Shown here piece after piece: positions 29,220 to 38,801 of a stretch of 42,160 nt of DNA. Every line of letters begins with the position of its first letter. Positions within the stretch are counted from its first letter, which is position 1. The position numbers and the translations under genes were made by a program. This stretch comes from a virus, in IMG/VR virus record IMGVR_UViG_3300020457_000001, positions 1 to 42,160 of that record; one strand, 5' to 3'. A model generated the notes under the pieces. It searched no databases, was not told where the DNA came from, and worked only from the letters and a program-made list of their open reading frames with translations.

Positions 29220-30080
29220 GTGGCGATTTATTTTGGTCAAAATGGTGATGTTGAACTTAAAAGAGAAAACCTGAACTCTCTTTTGCAATCGACATTAGAC
29301 CCTTCTGATGTCAATACATCGAAGAAAAGATTTTCAATTGATGGTGCAAGACGATCCATCATTACAGGAGACAGAATTGAAATAGCAACGGTCGATGGAA
29401 GTACTTTAGAACTTGTTAGTGGTCATTCTCATCCAGATGTAACTGCTTATGCTTATGTTGATCAGATGGGAGGAATACGTTTATACGATACTTTTGGAGC
29501 GTCTATTACTGGTGAAGTTGCTTCTGCTAAGGCATTAGTTACTCCAAGTGCTTCTAAAGCAATAACAGTTCAGACAACCAACTCTAGGTTTAGACATTTA
29601 GCAACAGTCAAAAACTTTGAAATTAGTACTAGTAGAGATCAAATAGATTTAACTTCATTAGGTAGTCAGTTTAAGCAGCAGTACGAAGCAGGATTAGTAA
29701 GTGGTCAAGGATCACTTGATTGTTTATGGGAACATTCAAGTAATTTGGCTGATAAAACAAATAGAACCGATCCAGAATTTTGTTTTTATTTAGCACAATT
29801 AGCTGTTCGTTTAGAGCAAGGAGCAGATTTTGCAGGACGTTTTTATCTTTACAAAGATCCAAATGTTAATGCAAATACTGTTTGGTACGAAGCAAGTTGT
29901 GTTGTAACCAATGTTGCGATAAATGTAGAAGCTTCCGCTGAAATCAATACACGTATTGACTTCATTACTAATGGAGCAATCACATTAGCAACAGGAGCAG
30001 CACCTTCAGCATTACTACAAGAAGATCAATATAAAATTCTTCAAGAAAGTGGAAGTCCTATATTGCTCGATCAGGATTAA
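29220..30080 (+). CDS. Tail tube-like protein (third paralogue)
   Basis: The 286-residue protein starts at GTG 29220. Its central part has T-V-K-N-F-E-I-S-T-S at 129-138 and I-D-L-T-S-L-G-S at 142-149, then Q-Y-E-A-G-L-V-S-G-Q-G-S. The last strand is E-I-N-T-R-I-D-F-I-T-N. The first 115 residues are an extra domain unlike the other two tube-like proteins. The C-terminus (I-L-Q-E-S-G-S-P-I-L-L-D-Q-D) is a short hydrophobic peptide often seen at protein-protein joints. It lies between the second tube-like gene and the long fibre, suggesting a link between tip and fibre. Confidence 0.75.
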   Translation: MAIYFGQNGDVELKRENLNSLLQSTLDPSDVNTSKKRFSIDGARRSIITGDRIEIATVDGSTLELVSGHSHPDVTAYAYVDQMGGIRLYDTFGASITGEVASAKALVTPSASKAITVQTTNSRFRHLATVKNFEISTSRDQIDLTSLGSQFKQQYEAGLVSGQGSLDCLWEHSSNLADKTNRTDPEFCFYLAQLAVRLEQGADFAGRFYLYKDPNVNANTVWYEASCVVTNVAINVEASAEINTRIDFITNGAITLATGAAPSALLQEDQYKILQESGSPILLDQD

Positions 30081-30110
30081 GATGTGTCCATTGGTTCTTA
30101 GTTAAGGGAA

Positions 30111-33100
30111 ATGCCTGATTTAGAAATCTCGAATCTGCCTGCAATTGCAGAAGCCGCAGTTCAAGGTACAGATCCACTAGCGATAGCTGATTTATCAGCC
30201 TCAGAAACAAAAAAAGTAACTGTTAAAGATTTAGTTGCTGCGGGTGTTGCTTTAATTGATGATGCTGATATACCTGCTGCAAAAGTTGCTGGTCCGTTTG
30301 CTGCTAACACGGTTGCAACCGCCACGATTCAAAATGATGCTGTTAATGCAGATAAACTTGCGACTGATTCAGTAACGGCTGATGCTATTGCTGCCAATGC
30401 TGTAGGTGCTAGTGAGTTAGCCGATAACGCCGTTGATAGTGCTGCTATCGCAACAAATGCAGTTATAACAGCGAAGATAACTGATCTAAATGTAACAGCA
30501 GATAAGCTTGCTAGTAATTCAGTAACGACTGTTAAAATTCTTGATGGAAATGTAACTTACGCAAAACTAAATTTAAGTAACGGAGATATACCTGGAGTTA
30601 AAATTGCATCAGGTGGAATTACAGCAACTCAATTAGCTACTGATTCCGTTACTGCTACTGAGTTAGCAGATGATGCAGTTGATACAAATGCGATTGCTAA
30701 TTTAGCAGTTACTGGAGGAAAAATAGCTGCTACAACAGTCACTGGTTCTAATCTTGTTAACAATACAATTACAGCAACACAGCTTGCAGATAATACAATT
30801 ACTGCGACTCAAATAGCAGCAAATGCTGTTGGTGCGTCAGAACTAGCAGATGATGCTGTCGATACAGATGCAATCGTTGATGGTGCTGTTACAGGTGCAA
30901 AGTTAGGTTCTGCCTCTATTGCGTATGCAAAATTATCTATAGCTGATGGAGATATTCCAGGAGCAAAGTTAACAAGTGCAAGTGTTACTGCAACTCAAAT
31001 AGCTAATACAACGATAACCGGAGCGAAATTAGTTAATGACACTATTACTGCAACACAAATAGCAGCTAATGCAATCACGGCTTCTGAACTTGCTGATAAT
31101 GCTGTAGATGAAGCAGCTATAGCTTCTAATGCTGTCACTGTTAATAAAATTGCTAATACAACTGTTACTTATGCGAAATTAAATTTAAGTGATGGAGATA
31201 TACCTGCTGCCAAGCTTGTTGCTAATTCTTTAACTGCTGGTCAGATAGCTGCTGATGCGATAGGTGCAAGTGAACTGGCTAACGATGCAGTTGATACCGC
31301 TGCTATTGCGGATGGGGCTGTCACCGGAGCGAAGATTGCTAATACAACTATTGCTGCTGGAAATATTGTTAACAACACAATTACTGCAACACAACTTGCT
31401 AACAATGCTGTTGGATCAGCTCAAATAGCAGATGGAGCTGTAACGGCTGCAAAGCTTTCTGGTACGTTAGCTGCTGCTTCAATTGCAGATGATGCGGTAA
31501 CAACTGCCAAGATTGCAGATGATGCTGTTGATAGCACAAAACTTGCTGCAAATGCTGTTGATGCAGCAGCTTTAGCTGACAATGCTGTTGATTCTGGAGC
31601 AATAGCTACTGGTGCTGTTATTGAAGCAAAGCTTGCAGCAAATGCTGTTGTTAATGCCAAGATTGCTGATGGAACGATTACAGCAGCCAAGTTAAATACA
31701 ACGAATATTGATAGGTCATTAAATGTCGCAAGTGGAAATCTTGGGATTAACAATGCTATTACTGCTGCCACTCGTTCAGGAATTACATACAACGCTCAAG
31801 GCTTAATTACAGGAACAGTTGCCCTTGCTGCTGCTGATTTGCCTGTTGCTACTGCATCTGCTGTTGGAGGTGTTTCTGTAGGGACTGGATTAAGTGTTAG
31901 TGGAGCAGGTGCCTTATCACTTACAAATAGTGTTACAGGTGGAGCATCGACAGTTAGCGGAATCACTTTCAATGCACAGGGCATGATAACCGCTGCAACT
32001 GCATTAACAGCAGCAAACTTGCCGATAGCAACAACCAGTGCAAAAGGTGCAGTTTTGATAACGTCAGGAGGAGGGTTAACTGTTGATGGTTCAGGCGGTT
32101 TAACAACCTCTACAAGTGGAATTAGTGCAGGAACATATCAGTCAATTACTGTTAACAATAAGGGTGTCGCAACAGCAGGAGCAGCATTAACCGCTGCGTT
32201 AATTCCTGATCTTGCTGCTAGTAAAATAACAAGTGGAAGTATAGATGCTGCAAGAATTGGAGCCGATTCAATTGATGGAACCAAATTAAGTAATAGTTCA
32301 ACAGCATTATTCCAATCAGTTCAACAGACTGGGACTTATCCAACAGCCCAGTACAATGGTCAGCTACTTTTTGACACTGTAACGGAAGATTGTTTTATCT
32401 GGGACGGAAATGCTTGGCAGGCAATTACCACACTGACAAAAGGAAGTCTGGTTTTTGGAGGCACCTTTAACGCAACGACCTCGAAAATGGTGAGTACAAC
32501 CAGCGCAGGAATTGCGGCTGGATTAGCTGTTGGATCTAACCTGCCTACTGCTTCAGCAACAACTGACGGTGTTTATGTTGTTGTATCTACTTCTGGAACG
32601 CCTAGTTCTCCAGCTCCTGTTGTTGCTCTTGCTCCTCCTGATTACATTCTTGGAGTTACAAATAGTGCTGGATCGTCATGGAATGAGATCGACTTATCGC
32701 AGACCGTAGCAGGCCAGGTAGCAAGTAATATCACCTTCACACCTTATGGTCAGATTAGCTCGACCAACGTGCAGGATGCACTTCAAGAATTAGAGACAGA
32801 AAAACTAGCACTTGCAGGTGGTACTGTCACAGGTCAGATACTAATTGGTAATGCTGGAAGTCTTGTATTTGAAGGAGCAACAGCAGATGCCTATGAGACA
32901 AAATTAGCAGTTGTTGATCCCACCACATCAGACAAAACACTTCTTTTGCCTAATGAAAATGGCACTTTGATCAGCTCTGGAGGAACTGGAACTGTTACTG
33001 GCACAATGATTGCCAATGACACGATCCAAAACGTAGATATAAAAAGTGATGCTGCTATTGCGTATAGCAAACTTCAAGCGTTGCCCGATGGTCAAATTCT

Positions 33101-35156
33101 TATTGGTAGTTCTGGAACGGTTGCAACTCCAAGAGCAGTAACAGGAGACATAAGCATAAATAATGCTGGCCTGACAGCAATTGCAAGCGGCGTAATTGTT
33201 GATGGTGATATATCTGGATCGGCTGCAATCACAGGATCAAAAATTGCCACTGGAACGACAAGTGCTGTTGGCGTTCTTCAGTTAACAAACGCAGTAGATA
33301 GTGCAAGTGCAACTACCGCTTGTACTCCTGCTGCTGTTAAGACTGTCAATGATGCACTAACAACTACAACTGCTACAGCCAATGCTGCGTTGCCTAAAGT
33401 TGGTGGCACAATGACAGGCAATTTGATAATTGATAATGCAAAAGAAATTAGATTTAGCGAGGCAGATTCAAACGGTGCAAATTATTTAGCTTTAAAAGCT
33501 CCTGCTTCTGTAACTGCTGATATTACTTGGACTCTTCCAGATGGTGATGGTAGTGCCAACCAATTCTTAAAAACAGATGGATCTGGAAACTTAAGTTGGG
33601 CAACTGACTCTGCCACAGACTCAACCAAGATGCCTCTTGCTGGTGGCACGTTCACAGGAGATGTCACATTTACTGGGGATGCCAGTAATGGGTTATGGGA
33701 CAAGAGTGCAAGTGCCTTTGTTGCTGATCTAACTGGTACCGCTTCTATAGCAACATCAATTACTGTTGCTGATGAATCAACAGATACAACTTGCTTCCCA
33801 TTATTTGCGACTGCTGCAACAGGAAACTTAGGAGCTAAATCAGGAACAAATTTAACCTTTAACTCTAGTTCTGGAGCGTTAACAGCTACATCCTTTGTTG
33901 GTGCGTTAACAGGTAACGCTGATACTGCAACAGCGTTAGCTACTGCAAGGACAATTGGTGGAACAAGTTTTGATGGATCGGCAAATATAGCCGTAGCTTT
34001 ATCTGCTACTGCTACAGCACTTGCAACTGCTAGAACTATTAACGGAACAAGCTTTGATGGTACTGGAGATATAACGGTAACGGCTGCTGCTGGCACACTT
34101 ACAGGAACAGAATTAAAAAGCACAGTTGTCACATCAAGTTTGACCTCTGTGGGAACGCTTACTGGTTTAACTGTTGATGGTGATGTCACATTTACGGGTG
34201 CAAGTTCTAACGGCTCATGGGATAAATCAGCTAATGCGTTTGTAGGGAATTTAACTGGTACTGCTTCTAATAATGCTGTTCTTACAGGTTCAACTAATAA
34301 CACGATTGCAACGGTTACAGGAGCTAATGCTTTAACTGGCGAAGCAAATCTTACTTTTAATGGCTCTGGAGATTTAACAGTAAAAGGTAATGATAACGTC
34401 AGTGCAAATTTATATCTTATTGCTGATTTAGGGGAACATGATGGAGATGGATGGAGAGTCGGTTCAAATCAAGACGCTAACGATTTAACTTTTGCAAATA
34501 ATACGTCTGGTTCGTATGTAGATAAATTGACATTACAAAACGATGGAGATTTATACACTACAAGTGATGTTTATCTGAAAGATGGTAAGAGGTTAATTCT
34601 TGGGGATGCCAGTGATGTCAATATCAAACATCAGTCAGGTCATTTTGAAATTAATAATAGTACTGGCAACACCTATTTCCAGTCTAATGGCGAGTTCAGA
34701 TTAAGAGGTAATCATAGTGGCTCAACGGAAGAGATGCTTAAAGCTGTTGCTGGTGGGGCTGTCACTTTGTATTACGATAATACTGCAACTTTAGCCACTA
34801 CTACTTCAGGCGTTACTGTCACTGGAGCGGTATCAGACAGCAAAGGCAACCTGCGTTCTATACCTTCTAATGCTCAGTCATCAGCTTATGTAGCAGTTGC
34901 AGCCGATGCTGGTAAAGCTATTTATATTTCAACTGGTGGGGTCACTATTAATAACTCAGTATTTTCTGCTGGTGATGCGGTGACGATTATCAATAATAGT
35001 GGATCGGACCAAACAATCACGAAAGGTAGCGGCGTTACTTTATACAACACCGCCGATGCTACAGATGCGAATCGTACGCTTGCACAAAGAGGAATGGCTA
35101 CTATTTGGTTTGCTGCTGCTGATACTGCCTACATCTCAGGTGCAGGGTTGTCATAA
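30111..35156 (+). CDS. Long repetitive tail fibre
   Basis: The 1681-residue protein is the largest gene. The N-terminus (M-P-D-L-E-I-S-N-L-P-A-I) is typical of marine cyanophage fibres. Residues about 40-540 are degenerate 10-12-residue repeats of the type A-V-G-A-S-E-L-A-D-D-A-V-D-T-x-A-I and T-I-T-A-T-Q-L-A, probably a thin beta-helical or trimeric shaft. Later parts have N-G-L-W-D-K-S-A-S-A-F-V and its near copy N-G-S-W-D-K-S-A-N-A-F-V (about 1200 and 1365). The C-terminus has Y-V-A-V-A-A-D-A-G-K-A-I-Y-I-S-T-G. No autocleavage domain or lytic motif is seen. A Shine-Dalgarno-like AAGGGA precedes ATG. Confidence 0.9.
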   Translation: MPDLEISNLPAIAEAAVQGTDPLAIADLSASETKKVTVKDLVAAGVALIDDADIPAAKVAGPFAANTVATATIQNDAVNADKLATDSVTADAIAANAVGASELADNAVDSAAIATNAVITAKITDLNVTADKLASNSVTTVKILDGNVTYAKLNLSNGDIPGVKIASGGITATQLATDSVTATELADDAVDTNAIANLAVTGGKIAATTVTGSNLVNNTITATQLADNTITATQIAANAVGASELADDAVDTDAIVDGAVTGAKLGSASIAYAKLSIADGDIPGAKLTSASVTATQIANTTITGAKLVNDTITATQIAANAITASELADNAVDEAAIASNAVTVNKIANTTVTYAKLNLSDGDIPAAKLVANSLTAGQIAADAIGASELANDAVDTAAIADGAVTGAKIANTTIAAGNIVNNTITATQLANNAVGSAQIADGAVTAAKLSGTLAAASIADDAVTTAKIADDAVDSTKLAANAVDAAALADNAVDSGAIATGAVIEAKLAANAVVNAKIADGTITAAKLNTTNIDRSLNVASGNLGINNAITAATRSGITYNAQGLITGTVALAAADLPVATASAVGGVSVGTGLSVSGAGALSLTNSVTGGASTVSGITFNAQGMITAATALTAANLPIATTSAKGAVLITSGGGLTVDGSGGLTTSTSGISAGTYQSITVNNKGVATAGAALTAALIPDLAASKITSGSIDAARIGADSIDGTKLSNSSTALFQSVQQTGTYPTAQYNGQLLFDTVTEDCFIWDGNAWQAITTLTKGSLVFGGTFNATTSKMVSTTSAGIAAGLAVGSNLPTASATTDGVYVVVSTSGTPSSPAPVVALAPPDYILGVTNSAGSSWNEIDLSQTVAGQVASNITFTPYGQISSTNVQDALQELETEKLALAGGTVTGQILIGNAGSLVFEGATADAYETKLAVVDPTTSDKTLLLPNENGTLISSGGTGTVTGTMIANDTIQNVDIKSDAAIAYSKLQALPDGQILIGSSGTVATPRAVTGDISINNAGLTAIASGVIVDGDISGSAAITGSKIATGTTSAVGVLQLTNAVDSASATTACTPAAVKTVNDALTTTTATANAALPKVGGTMTGNLIIDNAKEIRFSEADSNGANYLALKAPASVTADITWTLPDGDGSANQFLKTDGSGNLSWATDSATDSTKMPLAGGTFTGDVTFTGDASNGLWDKSASAFVADLTGTASIATSITVADESTDTTCFPLFATAATGNLGAKSGTNLTFNSSSGALTATSFVGALTGNADTATALATARTIGGTSFDGSANIAVALSATATALATARTINGTSFDGTGDITVTAAAGTLTGTELKSTVVTSSLTSVGTLTGLTVDGDVTFTGASSNGSWDKSANAFVGNLTGTASNNAVLTGSTNNTIATVTGANALTGEANLTFNGSGDLTVKGNDNVSANLYLIADLGEHDGDGWRVGSNQDANDLTFANNTSGSYVDKLTLQNDGDLYTTSDVYLKDGKRLILGDASDVNIKHQSGHFEINNSTGNTYFQSNGEFRLRGNHSGSTEEMLKAVAGGAVTLYYDNTATLATTTSGVTVTGAVSDSKGNLRSIPSNAQSSAYVAVAADAGKAIYISTGGVTINNSVFSAGDAVTIINNSGSDQTITKGSGVTLYNTADATDANRTLAQRGMATIWFAAADTAYISGAGLS
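30300..31700 (+). repeat. Degenerate tandem repeats inside the long fibre gene
   Basis: Units of roughly 30-36 bases encode G-A-S-E-L-A-D-D-A-V-D-T-A-A-I and G-A-K-I-A-N-T-T-I-T-A-T-Q type segments. Stretches such as ATTACTGCAACACAAATAGC recur with few changes (for example near 31040 and 31380). This is a likely hotspot for recombination and length variation. Confidence 0.8.
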
Positions 35157-35194
35157 ATGTACCTACTAACTAACACACACGGAGGTTATTAATT

Positions 35195-37804
35195 ATGAGT
35201 CCTATACAACAAATGCTTTTAGGTGCAGGTGCAGTTGCTACGAAGACCTACGTTGACAATATTTTTAACACTCAAGTCTACGCAGGAAATGGTACGAGTA
35301 GCAATACTCAAACCACAGGAATTGATATGACTGAAGACTTTTTGCTTTGGACTAAAAGAAGAAGCGCTACCGAGGCGCATTATCTTTTCGACTCAAAAAG
35401 GACGAGTGGATCTAATTATATTAGTGCTTTCACTAATTCTTCAGCCAATGGTAATTCTAGGAACTGGATTACACCAACCAGTACGGGGTACCAGATCAAT
35501 GACAATGATCAAGCTATAAATGCGTCTGGAAGTACCTACGTTTCATTCTCCTTTAAACCTACAAAAGGGTTCTTCACATGCCTGACCTATGTCGGGAATG
35601 GTACGGCTGGTAGGCAAATTTCACATGACCTTAAAAGCAAACCCGGATTAATTCTTATAAAGAGAACTGATGGGGCTGCAAAATGGATTGTTTACCATCG
35701 TGATACAGGAGCATCAAAATCAGCTAATTTAAATAACACAAATGCGTTTGAAACGGATACATATAGTTTTAATCAAACTGAGCCTACTTCTACTCATTTT
35801 TCGGTAGGTAGTCTTTATACAAATGTAAATAACGAAGATTATGTAGCTTATATTTTTGCAGGAGGTGAGGATCAAACAACGGCTACAGCAAGGTCTGTTG
35901 ATTTCGATGGGTCGGGTGATGTTTTATCTATTCCTGATAGTAGTGATTTTAATATTGACGGAACTAATTTTACTTTAGAATGTTGGTTTAAAGCTGATGA
36001 TCTTAGTGGTAATCAAGCAATTGCAGGTCAATGGGAATTAGCAGGAGGTACAGACAGGAATTTTGATTTTTATTTAGTGGGTTCAACTTTATATTTTGAA
36101 AATTGCAGGGGATCAACTAATTATTCAGTTACAACAACTGTAGAGGTTGGTCAGTGGTATCACATAGCAGGAGTATTAGATGGTACAACTTTAAAATTAT
36201 TTGTTAATGGAAATCTTGCTGGCACGACAACTGTTTCAGGAAGTGCAAATAATAGCACTGCAAATTTTGGAATTGGTGGTTATGCCACAGGTACAGCAGA
36301 CGAGTTTCATGGAAAAATTTCTAATCTACGTTTTGTAAAAGGAACAGCAGTTTATACATCATCATTTAGACCACCAACTGAGCCATTAACAAACATAACT
36401 AACACTAAGCTTTTATGTTGCAATAACTCATCTACTACAGGTTCAACCGTAACCCCTGGAACGATTACCGCTAATGGAGATCCAACAGCAAGCACAGATA
36501 GCCCCTTCGATGACCCTGCTGGTTTTGTCTTTGGAGACGCAGGGGATCAAAACGTAATATCTACTGGATCGTACATTGGAACAGGCTCCGCAGGTATAGA
36601 GGTAAACATCGGATGGGAGCCTCAGTGGATCATGGTTAAATCAGCTACATCTGCAGAAAATTGGGAAATTTATGACACAATGCGTGGTTTAGCTGTTGGT
36701 GGTGATGCTGAAAGATTAAAAGTTAATACAAATGATGCTGAAGATACAAATTCTAATTGGTTTGCCTTAACAGCCAATGGTTTTATAGTTAATAGTACCT
36801 CTGGTTCAGCAAATTCATCCGGACAAACCTATATATTTTTAGCAATCCGAAGACCTGATGGCTACGTTGGCAAGCCTTACGGTGCAGGGGAAGGTACGGA
36901 TGTATTCGCTATGGATACGGGTAATGGATCAACAACTATTCCTGCCTTTGATAGTGGATTTATTGTTGATATGGTTCTTAATAGAAAATATGCTTCAACT
37001 TGGGCTTGGCAGCTAGGTACGAGGTTACAGGGAAAAGATCAGTTAAATCCAAATACAACCGCTGCTGAAGGAGGAGAATTAGATAAATATGTGTGGGATT
37101 CCAATGCAGGCTTTGGAGCAGATAGTGGTTATAATTCAAGCTTCCAAGCATGGATGTGGAAACGCCACGCTGGGTTTGATGTGGTAGCTTATAAAGGGAA
37201 TGGAAATATAGCAGGTGATCAAATAGCACATTCATTGAACGCCGTTCCTGAGATGATTTGGATAAAGAATAGAGACGAAACAAGAAATTGGCCTGTATAC
37301 CACAAAGGATTAAATGGAGGGACTGATCCTGCGGACCATTATATTTATTTAAATGGTGATGGAGCTGAGTCTAATGATGCTGGTTTCTGGAATGACACTA
37401 TGCCGACATCAACTCATTTCACTTTAGGTACTTATGGAGAGGTGAGCAATGCTCAAAATTACATAGCCCTACTCTTCGCCAGCGTTGACGGCATCAGCAA
37501 GGTTGGTAGCTATACAGGAAATGGAACAGGTGCCTCTTCTACACAAACCATAACGCTTGGTTTCCAACCAAGATTTTTAATTGTAAAAAAAGCAAGTGGT
37601 ACTAATCATTGGGCGGTATTCGACACTACAAGAGGCTGGGGATCTGGAACTAATGACGCTGTTTTGGAATTAAATGAAACTGGAGCGCAGTCAACTTCAT
37701 TTGGCGATGTGACAGAACCTACATCAACAGGTTTTGTTATAAGAAACAACTACGGAATGATTAATACAAACAATGCTAATTATATCTATTATGCCCACGC
37801 TTAG
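35195..37804 (+). CDS. LamG-domain tail fibre / receptor-binding protein
   Basis: The 869-residue protein has a strong ribosome site (GGAGGT, 10 bases before ATG). Residues about 25-225 and 450-869 contain repeated units with V-G-N-G-T-A-G-R-Q-I-S-H-D-L, P-G-L-I-L-I-K-R and P-T-S-T-H-F, then Y-V-A-Y-I-F-A or N-Y-I-A-L-L-F-A. Residues about 230-400 are a concanavalin A-like LamG domain (D-F-D-G-S-G-D-V-L-S-I-P, F-T-L-E-C-W-F-K-A-D-D, W-Y-H-I-A-G-V-L-D-G-T-T-L). LamG folds bind sugars, so this is the best candidate for binding the host surface polysaccharide. It is the last large tail gene. Confidence 0.88.
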   Translation: MSPIQQMLLGAGAVATKTYVDNIFNTQVYAGNGTSSNTQTTGIDMTEDFLLWTKRRSATEAHYLFDSKRTSGSNYISAFTNSSANGNSRNWITPTSTGYQINDNDQAINASGSTYVSFSFKPTKGFFTCLTYVGNGTAGRQISHDLKSKPGLILIKRTDGAAKWIVYHRDTGASKSANLNNTNAFETDTYSFNQTEPTSTHFSVGSLYTNVNNEDYVAYIFAGGEDQTTATARSVDFDGSGDVLSIPDSSDFNIDGTNFTLECWFKADDLSGNQAIAGQWELAGGTDRNFDFYLVGSTLYFENCRGSTNYSVTTTVEVGQWYHIAGVLDGTTLKLFVNGNLAGTTTVSGSANNSTANFGIGGYATGTADEFHGKISNLRFVKGTAVYTSSFRPPTEPLTNITNTKLLCCNNSSTTGSTVTPGTITANGDPTASTDSPFDDPAGFVFGDAGDQNVISTGSYIGTGSAGIEVNIGWEPQWIMVKSATSAENWEIYDTMRGLAVGGDAERLKVNTNDAEDTNSNWFALTANGFIVNSTSGSANSSGQTYIFLAIRRPDGYVGKPYGAGEGTDVFAMDTGNGSTTIPAFDSGFIVDMVLNRKYASTWAWQLGTRLQGKDQLNPNTTAAEGGELDKYVWDSNAGFGADSGYNSSFQAWMWKRHAGFDVVAYKGNGNIAGDQIAHSLNAVPEMIWIKNRDETRNWPVYHKGLNGGTDPADHYIYLNGDGAESNDAGFWNDTMPTSTHFTLGTYGEVSNAQNYIALLFASVDGISKVGSYTGNGTGASSTQTITLGFQPRFLIVKKASGTNHWAVFDTTRGWGSGTNDAVLELNETGAQSTSFGDVTEPTSTGFVIRNNYGMINTNNANYIYYAHA

Positions 37805-37867
37805 TGCTGGCCGAACAGGTCAGGGATAGACAGTAGGTTTATAATTTGAGGGCAATGTATTATTTTT

Positions 37868-38035
37868 ATGGCTGATCGTTTAACTCTTACTGCTGAAATC
37901 AAGCAATTAAAGGCAGATCAAGAGCGTAGAGCTAGTGAGTGGAAAGAAAATCAGCAACTTCTAGAAACCAAAGCCGCAGAATTGGTTCAAGCAAATTTAG
38001 ATGAGCTTGATAGTGGTGAGGCTTGCCCTGCATGA
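37868..38035 (+). CDS. Small coiled-coil protein, 55 aa
   Basis: The frame from ATG 37868 to TGA 38035 codes for a soluble helical protein (L-T-A-E-I-K-Q-L-K-A-D-Q-E-R-R, L-L-E-T-K-A-A-E-L-V) with an acidic end. It overlaps the following membrane protein gene (ATGA). A TATAAT lies about 25 bases upstream, but no matching -35 box is clear. Function unknown. Confidence 0.65.
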   Translation: MADRLTLTAEIKQLKADQERRASEWKENQQLLETKAAELVQANLDELDSGEACPA

Positions 38036-38238
38036 TGAAAATAATAACTTGGATTAATTTTGCAGCGTTTATCCTTGGCGTTGCAGGATTAGGTGGTGCG
38101 TTTCTTTTTAGATCAAAAATCTTTGATGCTGTTTTAGATGGTGTTAAAAAAGAACTTCCTGCTTTAGTCGGAGACGCTATGCCGGAAATGCCCAAGATGC
38201 CGTCCTCCACTGGCAATGTAAACCCGTTTGCCAGATGA
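38032..38238 (+). CDS. Small membrane protein, possible holin-like
   Basis: ATG 38032 (or 38035) overlaps the stop of the previous gene. The 68-residue protein has one hydrophobic segment (W-I-N-F-A-A-F-I-L-G-V-A-G-L-G-G-A-F-L-F) near the N-terminus, a short basic stretch, then an amphipathic and proline-rich tail (E-M-P-K-M-P-S-S-T-G-N-V). Close relatives by appearance occur in marine cyanophages next to fibre genes. A one-helix pinholin or a structural membrane protein are both possible. It may be part of the missing lysis module. Confidence 0.65.
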   Translation: MMKIITWINFAAFILGVAGLGGAFLFRSKIFDAVLDGVKKELPALVGDAMPEMPKMPSSTGNVNPFAR

Positions 38239-38792
38239 TCCAATTTAAGTCATTGAATGGACTAAGTACGTTGGTGCTTGCCTCTGGATTAATTGCAAGT
38301 AATTTTATGAGCTTAAATATGCTTGCTAAAAAAGATGGAGGCATCCCTGACATCGCCAAGCTTTCTAACACTCCTTATAGCTCAATTCAAATCAGGAGTG
38401 AGAAAAAGCCTGATGGTGCTGAAGAGTGGATGTTTAATTCTAAACAACACGATCCAAAGTTAATTACAACTATTGTTGATGATGAAAAGCCTACTTTTAG
38501 TGGCAAAGTTAAAAAGAGGTATACACATAAACAATCTGTTGCTCAATTTGCAATTTACCCTCAAGGAGCAGGAGGGAAACTTACTGATAAACAAATTGAA
38601 TGTATTGAAAAAATGGCTCAAGGTAGAAGTAATGGACAACTAATTGCTGATAGTGCAAGCGTTTCAGTTAGCCCTGCTATTGCGAGCGTTCCAATCGTAG
38701 GGCCAGTATTGGCTGGAATTTTCTTTGGTCAATCTAGAAAACAGTTAGGAAGTGTTGCAAGTGATCTTGCTGAACAATGGAACGACTGCTAA
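38235..38792 (+). CDS. Hypothetical protein with N- and C-terminal hydrophobic segments
   Basis: The 185-residue protein starts with a signal-anchor-like segment (L-S-T-L-V-L-A-S-G-L-I-A-S-N-F-M). A beta-rich central part (residues 50-115) is followed by Q-I-E-C-I-E-K-M-A-Q-G-R-S and a second hydrophobic segment with S-V-P-I-V-G-P-V-L-A-G-I-F-F-G. A final Cys is two residues from K-free E-Q-W-N-D-C. The type is found in marine cyanophages with unknown function. It ends the main late operon, ahead of a strong terminator. Confidence 0.6.
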   Translation: MIQFKSLNGLSTLVLASGLIASNFMSLNMLAKKDGGIPDIAKLSNTPYSSIQIRSEKKPDGAEEWMFNSKQHDPKLITTIVDDEKPTFSGKVKKRYTHKQSVAQFAIYPQGAGGKLTDKQIECIEKMAQGRSNGQLIADSASVSVSPAIASVPIVGPVLAGIFFGQSRKQLGSVASDLAEQWNDC

Positions 38793-38795
38793 TAT
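38767..38795 (+). promoter_or_regulatory. Possible promoter for the intergenic small RNA
   Basis: TTGCTG (38767-38772), 17 bases, TAATAT (38790-38795), at the 3' end of the preceding gene. Four of six bases match in each box, so this is a moderate candidate. Confidence 0.35.
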
Positions 38796-38801
38796 ATTTT
38801 T

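Noticed and set aside
33482-34303. 273-codon open frame on the minus strand
   Set aside because: It is antisense to the long repetitive fibre gene; its Val/Pro/Ala/Ser-rich product is the complement of Ala/Thr-rich codons and has no start context or domain.
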